A stretch of DNA of 64,000 nt, from assembly GCF_000374445.1 (NCBI RefSeq), contig NZ_KB894425.1, positions 62,001 to 126,000 on the forward strand, in the 5' to 3' direction. How positions within the stretch are numbered: the first letter of the stretch is position 1; the number at the start of each line of letters is the position of its first letter. The notes under the pieces were generated by a model. That model saw only the letters and a list, made by a program, of their open reading frames with translations. It ran no database searches and was not told the DNA's origin. The DNA comes from Actinokineospora enzanensis DSM 44649. GTDB taxonomy: Bacteria > Actinomycetota > Actinomycetes > Mycobacteriales > Pseudonocardiaceae. A program made the translations under genes and the position numbers. Shown piece after piece: positions 24,844 through 32,509 of this stretch.

Positions 24844-25770
24844 GTGAACCCGTTGCGTTCGTTGATTCTGGCTGCCGCGCGAAACGGCACCATCCGCCGT
24901 CTGGTGGCGACCGCTCCCGTGAGCCGGGACGTGGTGCGCCGCTTCGTGGCGGGCGAGACCACCGCAGACGCGGTCGCCGTGACCCGGCGACTCGTCCAGG
25001 ACGGTCTCACCGTCACCCTCGACTATCTCGGTGAGGACACCACCGACACCGCCCAGGCCGAGCGGACCGTCCAGGCCTATCTGGACCTGCTCGACCGGCT
25101 GCACGCCGAAGGGCTGGCAGACCACGCCGAGGTGAGCGTGAAGCTGTCGGCCGTGGGGCAGATGCTCGACGAGGATCTGGCACTGGCGAACGCCAAACGG
25201 ATCTGCCAGGCGGCGGAGGCCGCGGGCACGACGGTCACCCTCGACATGGAGGACCACACCACCACCGACTCGACCCTGCGCGTTCTGGCCGAGCTGCGCC
25301 GGACCTGGCCGTGGGTGGGCGCGGTGCTCCAGACCTACCTGCACCGCACGCTCGACGACGCGAAGCGGCTGTCCGCCGAGGGTTCCCGGGTCCGGCTGTG
25401 CAAGGGCGCGTACAAGGAGCCGGAGACGGTCGCCTTCGCGGACAAGACCGAGGTGGACAAGAGCTACGTGCGCTGCGTCAACGCGCTGCTCGCGGGCGAC
25501 GGGTACCCGATGTTCGCCACGCACGACCCGCGCCTGGTGCGCATCGTGGACGAGCGCGCCGAGGCACACGGCCGCAAGCCGGGCAGCTTCGAGCACCAGA
25601 TGCTCTACGGGATCCGGCCGGACGAGCAGCTGCGGCTGGCCCAGCAGGGCCACACCGTCCGCGTGTACGTGCCATTCGGCGAGGAGTGGTACGGCTACCT
25701 CATGCGCCGGATGGCCGAACGCCCGGCCAATACGACCTTCTTCCTCCGCGCCCTGGCGACCCGCGGATAG
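24844..25770 (+). CDS. Proline dehydrogenase (monofunctional PutA/PruB type)
   Basis: 308 residues, an FAD-dependent TIM barrel that oxidises proline to pyrroline-5-carboxylate. Signatures: VSVKLSAVGQ, VTLDMEDHTTTD, LQTYLHRTLDDA, RLCKGAYKEPE and, near the end, RVYVPFGEEWYGYLMRRMAERPAN, which contains the proline-contacting RxxER. Length agrees with the compact bacterial enzymes. No pyrroline-5-carboxylate dehydrogenase is adjacent, although proC, which runs the opposite reaction, lies 3 kb away. It sits between homologues of Rv0498 and Rv0499, so it is an insertion relative to mycobacteria. Confidence 0.92.
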   Translation: MNPLRSLILAAARNGTIRRLVATAPVSRDVVRRFVAGETTADAVAVTRRLVQDGLTVTLDYLGEDTTDTAQAERTVQAYLDLLDRLHAEGLADHAEVSVKLSAVGQMLDEDLALANAKRICQAAEAAGTTVTLDMEDHTTTDSTLRVLAELRRTWPWVGAVLQTYLHRTLDDAKRLSAEGSRVRLCKGAYKEPETVAFADKTEVDKSYVRCVNALLAGDGYPMFATHDPRLVRIVDERAEAHGRKPGSFEHQMLYGIRPDEQLRLAQQGHTVRVYVPFGEEWYGYLMRRMAERPANTTFFLRALATRG

Positions 25771-25925
25771 GCCGTGTTCCACGACCGCGCGGCGGCGGCG
25801 GTTCCCGAGGAGGTTCCGCCGCTCCGGCCGCGGTCAGCCCGCCGGGCCGGGGACGAAACCGGGCGAGCGAGCCGATCGGTGACACAGCGCAAAATTGCCG
25901 ACCGGGGCGTGGCAGGCTATCGGCC

Positions 25926-26786
25926 ATGAGTAGTGCTGCTGGGCACGGCGACGTTCGGGCGGGCGGGTCCGCCGCCCCGGGTGGGGCGTTCGCCGCGGCC
26001 GTCCGGGTGCGGCCGCTGGGCGACGGGACGTTCACCGCCGACCTGCCCGCCGCCTGGACGGTCGGCGGGCGCCCGCACGGGGGGTTCCTGATGGCGTTGC
26101 TGGCCAAGGCCGCCGTGGCCACGCACAGCGGCGCCGGGGCACCCCTGGTCGACCCGCTCTCGGTGAGCGCGCAGTTCCTGCGCCCACCCGGGGTGGGGCC
26201 GGTCCTGCTGCGCACCGATGTGCGCAAGTCGGGGCGGCGGACCACGGTCGTCGCGGTGCACCTGGAGCAGAGCGGGCACAGCTGCGTGGAGGGCGTGGTC
26301 ACCACCGGCAGGCTGCCCCGGGAGCGGGCGGCCTGGGCCGACCTGCCCAACCAGCCCGCCGAGCCGCCGGGCAACGCCATCGACCTGGCCTCGGTGCCGT
26401 CGGCGGCGGGGTTCAAGCTTGGCGAGATGTGCGATGTGCGGCTGGACCCGAACGGGGCCGGTTTCCTGCACGGCCACATCGGCGACCCGCTGCGGCTGCG
26501 GCTGTGGACGCGGCCGCGCGGGGAGCAGGCCGACCCGTTGTTCGCGCTGGTGGCCGGGGACATCTCGATGCCGGTCACGTTCAACCTTGGCCGGTTGGGC
26601 TGGTCGCCGACGGTCCAGCTGACCGCGCACCTGCGGTCCCGGCCCGCGCCGGGCTGGCTGCGCATCCAGGTGGAGTCCAAGGCGGTGCACGGCATGTGGT
26701 TCGACTCGGACGCCACCGTGGTGGACTCCACCGGCAGGCTCGTCTGCCAGGCCAGGCAGCTGGCGCTGTCGGCGGTCAGCGGCTGA
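25926..26786 (+). CDS. Acyl-CoA thioesterase-like double hot-dog protein (Rv0499-like)
   Basis: 286 residues with two hot-dog halves. The first contains WTVGGRPHGGFLMALLAKAA (the helix entry) and LSVSAQFLRPP; the second covers about 165-285 and ends VDSTGRLVCQARQLAL. TesB-like proteins of this type hydrolyse acyl-CoA, but key catalytic residues cannot be assigned by eye. ATG 25926 starts at a position preceded by GGCTAT, so it may be leaderless too. Order before proC matches Rv0499. Confidence 0.8.
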   Translation: MSSAAGHGDVRAGGSAAPGGAFAAAVRVRPLGDGTFTADLPAAWTVGGRPHGGFLMALLAKAAVATHSGAGAPLVDPLSVSAQFLRPPGVGPVLLRTDVRKSGRRTTVVAVHLEQSGHSCVEGVVTTGRLPRERAAWADLPNQPAEPPGNAIDLASVPSAAGFKLGEMCDVRLDPNGAGFLHGHIGDPLRLRLWTRPRGEQADPLFALVAGDISMPVTFNLGRLGWSPTVQLTAHLRSRPAPGWLRIQVESKAVHGMWFDSDATVVDSTGRLVCQARQLALSAVSG

Positions 26787-26795
26787 GTTTTCCGG

Positions 26796-28856
26796 TCATT
26801 CGTAGCGACCGCTGGATGTCCATGGCGAGCGCAGGCCCCAGGCCGCGCGCACGTCGTCGATCTGCACCGTCGCCATGCCCCGGTGCGCGCCAAGCGACTG
26901 CTTGGCGGCGGCCAGCAGGTCGAACGTGGCGACCAGGTCCGGCTCCGCGCGGACGCGCTCGTCCCGCTCGCGGGTGAACAGCTCCAGCACCGTCGCGCAG
27001 TGGTAGAGGTAGGTCGAGGTCTGGCCGCGCAACGGCGCCAGGTCCTTGTGCGCGAGGTCGTGCCCGCGCCACTTCCGGACCGCCTCCAGCAGTGACACCG
27101 GCGTCGGCCGCAGCCCGCGGATCTCGCGCAGGAACCGGGTCGAGTCGACGTCCACCTCCAGCCTGCCCACCGCCACCTGCACCGCGTGCGCCTTGCGATC
27201 CAGGTCCTCGCCCACCACCGCCGCGCAGACCTCGTCCAGCGTCGGCGGTTCCGCACGGCCCGCCGCGTAGCCGACCATGGCGCGCGCCACCCGGCGGACC
27301 TCGCGGGGCAGCCCGCCGCCGAGGCAGTAGGCGAGCCGGGCGAACGGTTCCGGCAGGCCGACCACCCAGCTGTCCAGCAGCCGCACGGTGTCGGCGAGGC
27401 TGAGCGGGTCGATGCGGACGATCTCCTGGAACGCGCTGTCGAACGCGTCCCGCACGGCCAGGCCGCGTCGCTCGAACGCGGCCAGCGCGTCGTCGGACAC
27501 CGACACCACGAACTGGGTGCCCGGCGCGCCGAACAGACCCTTGATCTCGTTGAGGAAATGCTCGGCCGACTCCGCGGTGGTGATCTTGTCCAGCTCGTCC
27601 ACGGTGATCAGCACCTGGTGTCCGGGGCGGGCGGCCGCGTATTCACCGAGAAAGCGGTGGAACGCGTCGGAGATCTCCGGATAGGTCAACGGTTTCTCGG
27701 CGAGCTGCCTGCTCGTGCTGAACGAGCCCTCCGCGCCGCCGACCGCGAACTTGCCCGACCATCCCGTGGTGTGGGTTTGCAGATAACGGATCTGGGTCAG
27801 CTGCGCGCGGGCGAGCACCACCATTCGGTCTTGTGTGCGCGGATTCCCGGACAGCCAGCGCGCGGCCACGAGCAATCCGTGCCCGACGGCCGGGAGCAGA
27901 TCGACGAGGAGGTTGTAGAAAGCCAGGAAAGCGCCCGCGCCCAACAGGACCGCGGGCAGCAGCCGCCAATCGATGGCGGTGAGCAGGTCCACCGGGACGC
28001 GGCTGAACACCGATCCCCAACCGACCACGGCCGCGGTCGCCAGGTAGGTGGCGCCCAGCGCCAGGACCGTGAGCACGGACATGCGCGCCAACTCGTAGCG
28101 GGTGCGCGCCCAATAGTGGCGGCGGAGCGTGGTCCGGGTGCTGGCGGAGATCACCGCCTGGCATATGCGGGCGAACAGGTGCAGCACGAACTCGCGCGGG
28201 TCGTACTGCACCGGCGCGGACACCGAGATCTTCAGCGCCGTACGGTCCTGCTGGGACAGTCCGGCGAAATGCTCGATCACCGTGCTCTTCCCGACTCCGC
28301 GCGGCCCGGCCAGTCCGAGCGCGCCGGTGCCGACCCGCCGCGCCGCCGCCTGGAAGCGGGCGACGCCCTCGGTGACCGCGGGACTGGGCGTCCGGTCGCC
28401 GCTGAGACCGGGCGCGCCGTCGGCGGGCAGGTCCAGACTGGTGCGCAGCACCGGCTCCAGGTGGGTGTTGAGCAGGCGCCGCAACAACTCGGTGACGTGC
28501 GCGTCCAGCAGCCGGGTGCCATGCGGGGTCGGGGTGGTCGGGGGCGGGGCTAAGCGGGACCGCACCTTGTCGGCCAGCCTGCGCGACCACGAGGTGCGCC
28601 GCCGCCCCTCGACCATCGCCGTGTCGAACGCGGCCTGCATCCTGGCATTGATCACCGCGATCTCGGCGCGCGCCTCGGCCGCGATCGCGCGCAGGGTCAC
28701 CTCCCGGTGTTGCACGGCCTCGGCGAGCAGCACCTGATCGGGAATGCCCGCGCGGGCCAGGCCCGCGGCGATATCAGGCTGCTGGAGCGCGCGCCGGGCG
28801 CTGAGGTCGAACGCCTGCTCAAGCAGGTGTTCGGTGGCTCGGGGAGCTGGGCCCAT
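26796..28856 (-). CDS. Membrane KAP-like P-loop NTPase, function unknown
   Basis: 686 residues. An all-helical N-terminus (1-165) leads to Walker A GPRGVGKST (184-192). Two hydrophobic segments (about 258-282 and 299-330) lie between Walker A and Walker B (VLITVDELDK, 415-424), the hallmark of KAP NTPases such as Kidins220 and the phage-exclusion protein PifA. Further KAP-like signs are a sensor region FVVSVSDDALAAFERRG and a GGLPREVRRVAR helix. The C-terminal 130 residues are helical and unassigned. The substrate and partner are unknown. It is an insertion between Rv0499- and proC-like genes and transcribed against them; its stop lies nine bases beyond the thioesterase stop. Confidence 0.7.
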   Translation of the reverse strand: MGPAPRATEHLLEQAFDLSARRALQQPDIAAGLARAGIPDQVLLAEAVQHREVTLRAIAAEARAEIAVINARMQAAFDTAMVEGRRRTSWSRRLADKVRSRLAPPPTTPTPHGTRLLDAHVTELLRRLLNTHLEPVLRTSLDLPADGAPGLSGDRTPSPAVTEGVARFQAAARRVGTGALGLAGPRGVGKSTVIEHFAGLSQQDRTALKISVSAPVQYDPREFVLHLFARICQAVISASTRTTLRRHYWARTRYELARMSVLTVLALGATYLATAAVVGWGSVFSRVPVDLLTAIDWRLLPAVLLGAGAFLAFYNLLVDLLPAVGHGLLVAARWLSGNPRTQDRMVVLARAQLTQIRYLQTHTTGWSGKFAVGGAEGSFSTSRQLAEKPLTYPEISDAFHRFLGEYAAARPGHQVLITVDELDKITTAESAEHFLNEIKGLFGAPGTQFVVSVSDDALAAFERRGLAVRDAFDSAFQEIVRIDPLSLADTVRLLDSWVVGLPEPFARLAYCLGGGLPREVRRVARAMVGYAAGRAEPPTLDEVCAAVVGEDLDRKAHAVQVAVGRLEVDVDSTRFLREIRGLRPTPVSLLEAVRKWRGHDLAHKDLAPLRGQTSTYLYHCATVLELFTRERDERVRAEPDLVATFDLLAAAKQSLGAHRGMATVQIDDVRAAWGLRSPWTSSGRYE

Positions 28857-28932
28857 CCGTACTCCGATCGTGGTCCGTCCGACACCGAGATCGTTCCCGG
28901 ACCCGTTCCCGTTAATTCCGGGAACCGGTGAT

Positions 28933-28938
28933 TAGCCT
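28933..28938 (+). promoter_or_regulatory. -10 TAGCCT for proC (leaderless)
   Basis: TAGCCT lies seven bases before the ATG at 28946, in the gap divergent from the KAP-like gene. Confidence 0.55.
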
Positions 28939-28945
28939 GGATGCC

Positions 28946-29776
28946 ATGACTCAGGCGAACGCGCGCCCGGTGATCGCGGTCCTCGGCGCGGGCAAGATCG
29001 GCGAGGCGCTGCTGTCCGGGCTGCTGCACGGCGGCAGGCAGGCCGACGAGCTGCTGTTCACCGAGCGCTCGGCGACCCGCTCGGCGCAGCTGACCGACAC
29101 CTACGGCATCGACTCGGTGGACGTGCCGACCGCGGCCAAGAGCGCCGACGTGCTGGTGGTGGCGGTCAAGCCGCAGGACATCGACCCGCTGCTGGACGAG
29201 CTGGCCCCGGCGGTCGGCGCGGACACCCTGATCGTGTCGTTGTGCGCGGGCCTGCCGACCGCCCTGTTCGAGCGCAGGCTGCCCACCGGGGTACCGGTGG
29301 TCCGGGTCATGCCGAACACGCCGATGCTGGTCGGCGAGGCCATGAGCGCCATCTCCCCGGGCAAGCACGCCACCGCCGCGCACCTGGCCGTGGTCGAGGA
29401 GCTGCTGACCGTGGTCGGCAAGGTCGTGCGGGTGCCCGAGTCCCAGCAGGACGCGGTCACCGCGCTGTCCGGCTCCGGCCCGGCCTACTTCTTCTTCCTG
29501 GTCGAGGCCATGATCGACGCGGGCATCCTGCTCGGCCTGCCGCGCGCGGTCGCGGAGAAGCTGATCGTCCAGTCGGCCGTCGGCGCGGCCACCATGCTGG
29601 CCGAGACCGGCGAGCACCCGGTCACCCTGCGCGAGGCCGTCACCTCGCCCGCGGGCACCACCATCATGGCCATCCGGGAGCTGGAGAACCACGGTGTGCG
29701 GGCCGCGCTGCTGGCCGCGATCGAGGCCGCGCGGGACCGCTCGCGGGAGCTCGGACGGGCGCACGAGGCAGATTGA
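28946..29776 (+). CDS. proC: Pyrroline-5-carboxylate reductase ProC
   Basis: 276 residues. ProC reduces pyrroline-5-carboxylate to proline with NAD(P)H. N-terminal Rossmann loop VLGAGKIGEALLSG, then VVAVKPQDI, RVMPNTPMLVGEAM, and the C-terminal dimer signature ALSGSGPAYFFFLVEAM and TSPAGTTIMAI. ATG 28946 (MTQANARP) is set by the -10 element; an upstream in-frame ATG at 28928 would precede it. Followed by the small HTH gene as in Rv0500-Rv0500A. Confidence 0.95.
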   Translation: MTQANARPVIAVLGAGKIGEALLSGLLHGGRQADELLFTERSATRSAQLTDTYGIDSVDVPTAAKSADVLVVAVKPQDIDPLLDELAPAVGADTLIVSLCAGLPTALFERRLPTGVPVVRVMPNTPMLVGEAMSAISPGKHATAAHLAVVEELLTVVGKVVRVPESQQDAVTALSGSGPAYFFFLVEAMIDAGILLGLPRAVAEKLIVQSAVGAATMLAETGEHPVTLREAVTSPAGTTIMAIRELENHGVRAALLAAIEAARDRSRELGRAHEAD

Positions 29777-29813
29777 GCCGAAAGTGACGTCGCACTAGTC
29801 ACACGTGTCCCGC

Positions 29814-29819
29814 TACTCT
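29814..29819 (+). promoter_or_regulatory. Candidate -10 TACTCT before the Rv0500A-like gene
   Basis: TACTCT lies 77 bases before the ATG. Two ACACGTG strings flank it (29801-29807 and 29827-29833), a possible operator pair; no factor can be named. Confidence 0.35.
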
Positions 29820-29896
29820 CGATCGGTACACGTGCGTGTCGAATCCGTCGGTGGGGAAGCCGGCGGCGCGACGCGTGGTTAAGGACGCGGTGGATC

Positions 29897-30112
29897 ATGC
29901 CTGCGAGCAAGCACTCCGATCCACCCGGCCTCCCGCAGGTGCAATTCCTGACGGTGGCCGAGGTGGCGGCCCTCATGCGGGTCTCGAAGATGACGGTTTA
30001 CCGGCTCGTGCACAGCGGCGAGCTACCCGCGGTGCGGGTGGGCAAGTCGTTCCGGGTGCCGGAGAAGGCCGTGCACGACTATCTGCAGAACGCCTACTTC
30101 GACGCCGGGTGA
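29897..30112 (+). CDS. Excisionase/BldC-like helix-turn-helix protein (Rv0500A-like)
   Basis: 71 residues with one MerR-like winged HTH: FLTVAEVAALMRVSKMTVYRL, then GELPAVRVGKSFRVPEKAV. It resembles BldC and phage excisionases but is encoded in the conserved proC-bS22 neighbourhood, so it is a housekeeping regulator rather than a phage relic. ATG 29897 precedes the conserved domain by 18 codons. DNA targets are unknown. Confidence 0.85.
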   Translation: MPASKHSDPPGLPQVQFLTVAEVAALMRVSKMTVYRLVHSGELPAVRVGKSFRVPEKAVHDYLQNAYFDAG

Positions 30113-30246
30113 CCGCCCGCCGACGAGGGCGAGAAGACCGCCGGGTACTCTGGTCAGCCGTTGTGCCTGGTGTCTAGGCGCGCGTCCGTGACGTCGCCGC
30201 ATCGCCAGCGCCGGACACCGGAACGACTGGAAGACGAAGGAACCAC

Positions 30247-30348
30247 ATGGGCTCGGTCATCAAGAAGCGTCGCAAGCGCATGTCGAAGAAGAAGCACCGC
30301 AAGCTGCTGCGCAAGACTCGCGTCCAGCGTCGCAAGCTGAAGAAGTAG
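30247..30348 (+). CDS. Small ribosomal subunit protein bS22
   Basis: A 33-codon gene, [17 protein letters not shown] at its start and RRKLKK at its end, almost all lysine and arginine. It matches the actinobacterial 30S protein bS22 (AURKAIP1/COX24 family; Rv0500B), which binds near the decoding centre. It is preceded by GAAGGAACCAC, a usable ribosome site, and followed by a hairpin terminator. The gene is too short for many gene finders. Confidence 0.93.
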   Translation: MGSVIKKRRKRMSKKKHRKLLRKTRVQRRKLKK

Positions 30349-30363
30349 GCGGTACGCGTCTTC

Positions 30364-30395
30364 CGGCGTCCGCTCCCGACCGGGCGCGGACGCCG
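30364..30395 (+). terminator. Hairpin terminator after bS22
   Basis: CGGCGTCCGC (30364-30373) pairs perfectly with GCGGACGCCG (30386-30395), loop 12 bases, starting 15 bases after the stop. Confidence 0.65.
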
Positions 30396-30522
30396 TGGCG
30401 ACTCTGCGGCGTGGGCCGGGGACAACCCATGTGACCTGCGGTGACAGTGCGTTGTCGGACCCGGGTGGGGCGGCACCGGGGGTATCGTCGGTGCCCTCGA
30501 CGCCCACTACCCGGGGGTTCCC

Positions 30523-31551
30523 GTGTCGCCACGAGTCGTCCTGGTCACCGGTGTCGGCGGCTACCTGGGCGGGCACCTCGCCGCCCGGCTGGCGGCCGAC
30601 CCCGCCGTCGGGCGAGTGCTCGGCGTGGACACCGTCGCCCCGCACCGCGAGGTCCGCGACCTCGCCGGGGGCGGGCTGGAGTTCGTGCGCGCCGACATCC
30701 GCAACCCGCTGATCGCCAAGGTGATCACCGGGGCCGAGGTGGACACGGTCGTGCACGTGGCGCTGACCGCCGTCCCACCGGGCCCGGCCCGACGCAGCGC
30801 GGTGAAGGAAGCCAACGTCATCGGCGCCATGCAGCTGCTGGCGGCCTGCCAGCGGGCACCGTCCGTGCGGCGGCTGGTGGTCAAGTCCACCGCCGCGGTC
30901 TACGGCGCGGGCGCCCGGTCACCCGCCGTGCTCACCGAGGCCGACCCGCCGCGCGAGGTGTCCTCGAACGGGTACGCCCGGGACGCGATCGAGGTCGAGG
31001 AGTACGTGCGCGGGTTCGCCCGCCGCCGCCCGGACGTGGCCGTGACCGTGGTCCGGCTGGCCAACCTGATCGGTCCCCGGGTCGACACCGTGCTCACCCG
31101 CTACTTCGCGCTGCCCGTGGTGCCGACCGTGCTCGGCTACGACGCGCGCGTCCAGCTGCTGCACGCCGAGGACGCCCTGGCGGTCCTGGAGCGGGCGGCC
31201 ACCCATTCGATACCCGGCGTGTTCAACGCGGGCGCGGACGGCGTGCTGATGCTGTCGCAGGCCATCCGCCGGGCGGGCCGGGTGCCGTTACCGGTGCCGG
31301 GCGCGGCCATGCCGATGGCGGGCCGGTTCCTGCGCGGCGCCCGCCTGGTCGACTTCTCCGCCGACCACGTCCGCTACCTCACCCACGGCCGCGTCCTGGA
31401 CACCACGCGGCTGCGCGAGGTGTTCGGGTTCACCCCGCGGTGGACCACTCGGCAGGCGTTCGACGACTACGTGCGTGGGTCGGGATTGCGGCCGGTGCTG
31501 CGCACGGGCCTGGTCGAGGCCGCGGAGCGCGGATTGGCGGGGACGCGATGA
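30523..31551 (+). CDS. NAD-dependent epimerase-like extended SDR (GalE2-like, Rv0501)
   Basis: 342 residues. The NAD loop is intact (VTGVGGYLGGHLA, GxxGxxG), and the acidic residue after strand 2 (GVDTVAP) suits NAD. Ser122 is in place (VKSTAAVYG), but the expected YxxxK is Tyr151-Ala-Arg-Asp-Ala155, so the catalytic lysine is missing. The mycobacterial Rv0501 is also non-canonical there, so this seems a family trait. The protein is thus unlikely to be an ordinary UDP-glucose epimerase. GTG 30523 follows GGGGG; the gene overlaps the acyltransferase by four bases (ATGA). Confidence 0.8.
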   Translation: MSPRVVLVTGVGGYLGGHLAARLAADPAVGRVLGVDTVAPHREVRDLAGGGLEFVRADIRNPLIAKVITGAEVDTVVHVALTAVPPGPARRSAVKEANVIGAMQLLAACQRAPSVRRLVVKSTAAVYGAGARSPAVLTEADPPREVSSNGYARDAIEVEEYVRGFARRRPDVAVTVVRLANLIGPRVDTVLTRYFALPVVPTVLGYDARVQLLHAEDALAVLERAATHSIPGVFNAGADGVLMLSQAIRRAGRVPLPVPGAAMPMAGRFLRGARLVDFSADHVRYLTHGRVLDTTRLREVFGFTPRWTTRQAFDDYVRGSGLRPVLRTGLVEAAERGLAGTR

Positions 31552-32492
31552 GAGAGGCCCGGGTGATCCCGTTCGACCGAGCCCGCCGAGCGGCGCGCGA
31601 GGAGCCGCCCGTCGAACCGACGCCATCGCGCCCCGACGCCCCGGCAGCACCCACTGGCCTGCGGCAGAGCCTGGCGAACGTGCTCGGGTTCGCCCGCAGA
31701 AGGCTGACCGGCGACTACCAGGTCGACAGGTTCGGGTTCGATCCGGAGCTCACCGAGGCGGTGCTGCTGCCCCCGCTGCGGCCGATCTACCGGAACTGGT
31801 TCCGCGTGGAGGTCAGCGGCGCCGAGCACATACCGGCCCGGGGCGGCGCGCTGATCGTCAGCAACCACTCGGGCACGCTGCCGTTGGACGCGTTGATGAC
31901 CGCGGTGGCCGTGCACGACAACCGGCCCGGTCGACACCTGCGCATGCTGGGCGCCGACCTGGTCTTCCAGATCCCGCTGCTGAGCGCGTTGGCCCGGAAA
32001 TCGGGTCACACCCTGGCCTGCATGTCCGACGCCGAGCACCTGCTGCGCGCCGGTGAGCTGGTCGGCGTCTGGCCGGAGGGGTTCAAGGGGATCGGCAAGC
32101 CGTTCGCCGACCGGTACAAGCTGCAGCGGTTCGGCCGCGGCGGGTTTGTCGCCGCCGCGCTGCGCAGCGGCGTGCCGATCATCCCGTGCTCGGTCGTGGG
32201 CGCCGAGGAGATCTACCCGAAGATCGCCGACAGCCGAACCCTGGCCCGGCTGCTCGGCCTGCCCTACTTCCCGGTCACGCCGTTCTTCCCGCTGCTCGGC
32301 CCGCTGGGCGCGATCCCGCTGCCGACCAAGTGGCACATCCGGTTCGGCGAGCCCATCCCGGTCGACGAGTACGGCCGGGACGCGGCCGAGGACCCGATGC
32401 TCGTGTTCACCGTCACCGACGAGGTGCGGGAGACCATCCAGCAGACCCTCTACCGGCTGCTCGACCAGCGCGGGAACCCGTTCCTGGGCTGA
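31548..32492 (+). CDS. PlsC-like lysophospholipid acyltransferase (Rv0502-like)
   Basis: 314 residues, predicted peripheral membrane acyltransferase acting in glycerolipid synthesis. Block I is NHSGTLPLDA: His and Asp are present but six residues apart rather than the usual four (HX4D). Block III is VGVWPEGFKG (the FPEG box) and block IV is VPIIPCSVVGAEE. ATG 31548 overlaps the epimerase-like stop, implying translational coupling and a shared task, perhaps in envelope lipid assembly. It ends eight bases from the convergent P450 gene. Confidence 0.85.
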   Translation: MREARVIPFDRARRAAREEPPVEPTPSRPDAPAAPTGLRQSLANVLGFARRRLTGDYQVDRFGFDPELTEAVLLPPLRPIYRNWFRVEVSGAEHIPARGGALIVSNHSGTLPLDALMTAVAVHDNRPGRHLRMLGADLVFQIPLLSALARKSGHTLACMSDAEHLLRAGELVGVWPEGFKGIGKPFADRYKLQRFGRGGFVAAALRSGVPIIPCSVVGAEEIYPKIADSRTLARLLGLPYFPVTPFFPLLGPLGAIPLPTKWHIRFGEPIPVDEYGRDAAEDPMLVFTVTDEVRETIQQTLYRLLDQRGNPFLG

Positions 32493-32509
32493 CCGGGCGT
32501 CACGCCCGG
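32493..32509. terminator. Bidirectional hairpin between acyltransferase and P450
   Basis: CCGGGCG (32493-32499) and CGCCCGG (32503-32509) form a perfect stem with a 3-base loop; the loop TCA is the complement of the P450 stop codon. It can serve both convergent genes. Confidence 0.45.

Noticed and set aside
30441-32492. A single long fused frame covering galE2 and the acyltransferase
   Set aside because: Its first part is an out-of-frame reading of the epimerase-like gene; the acyltransferase begins at ATG 31548 within that gene's stop codon.
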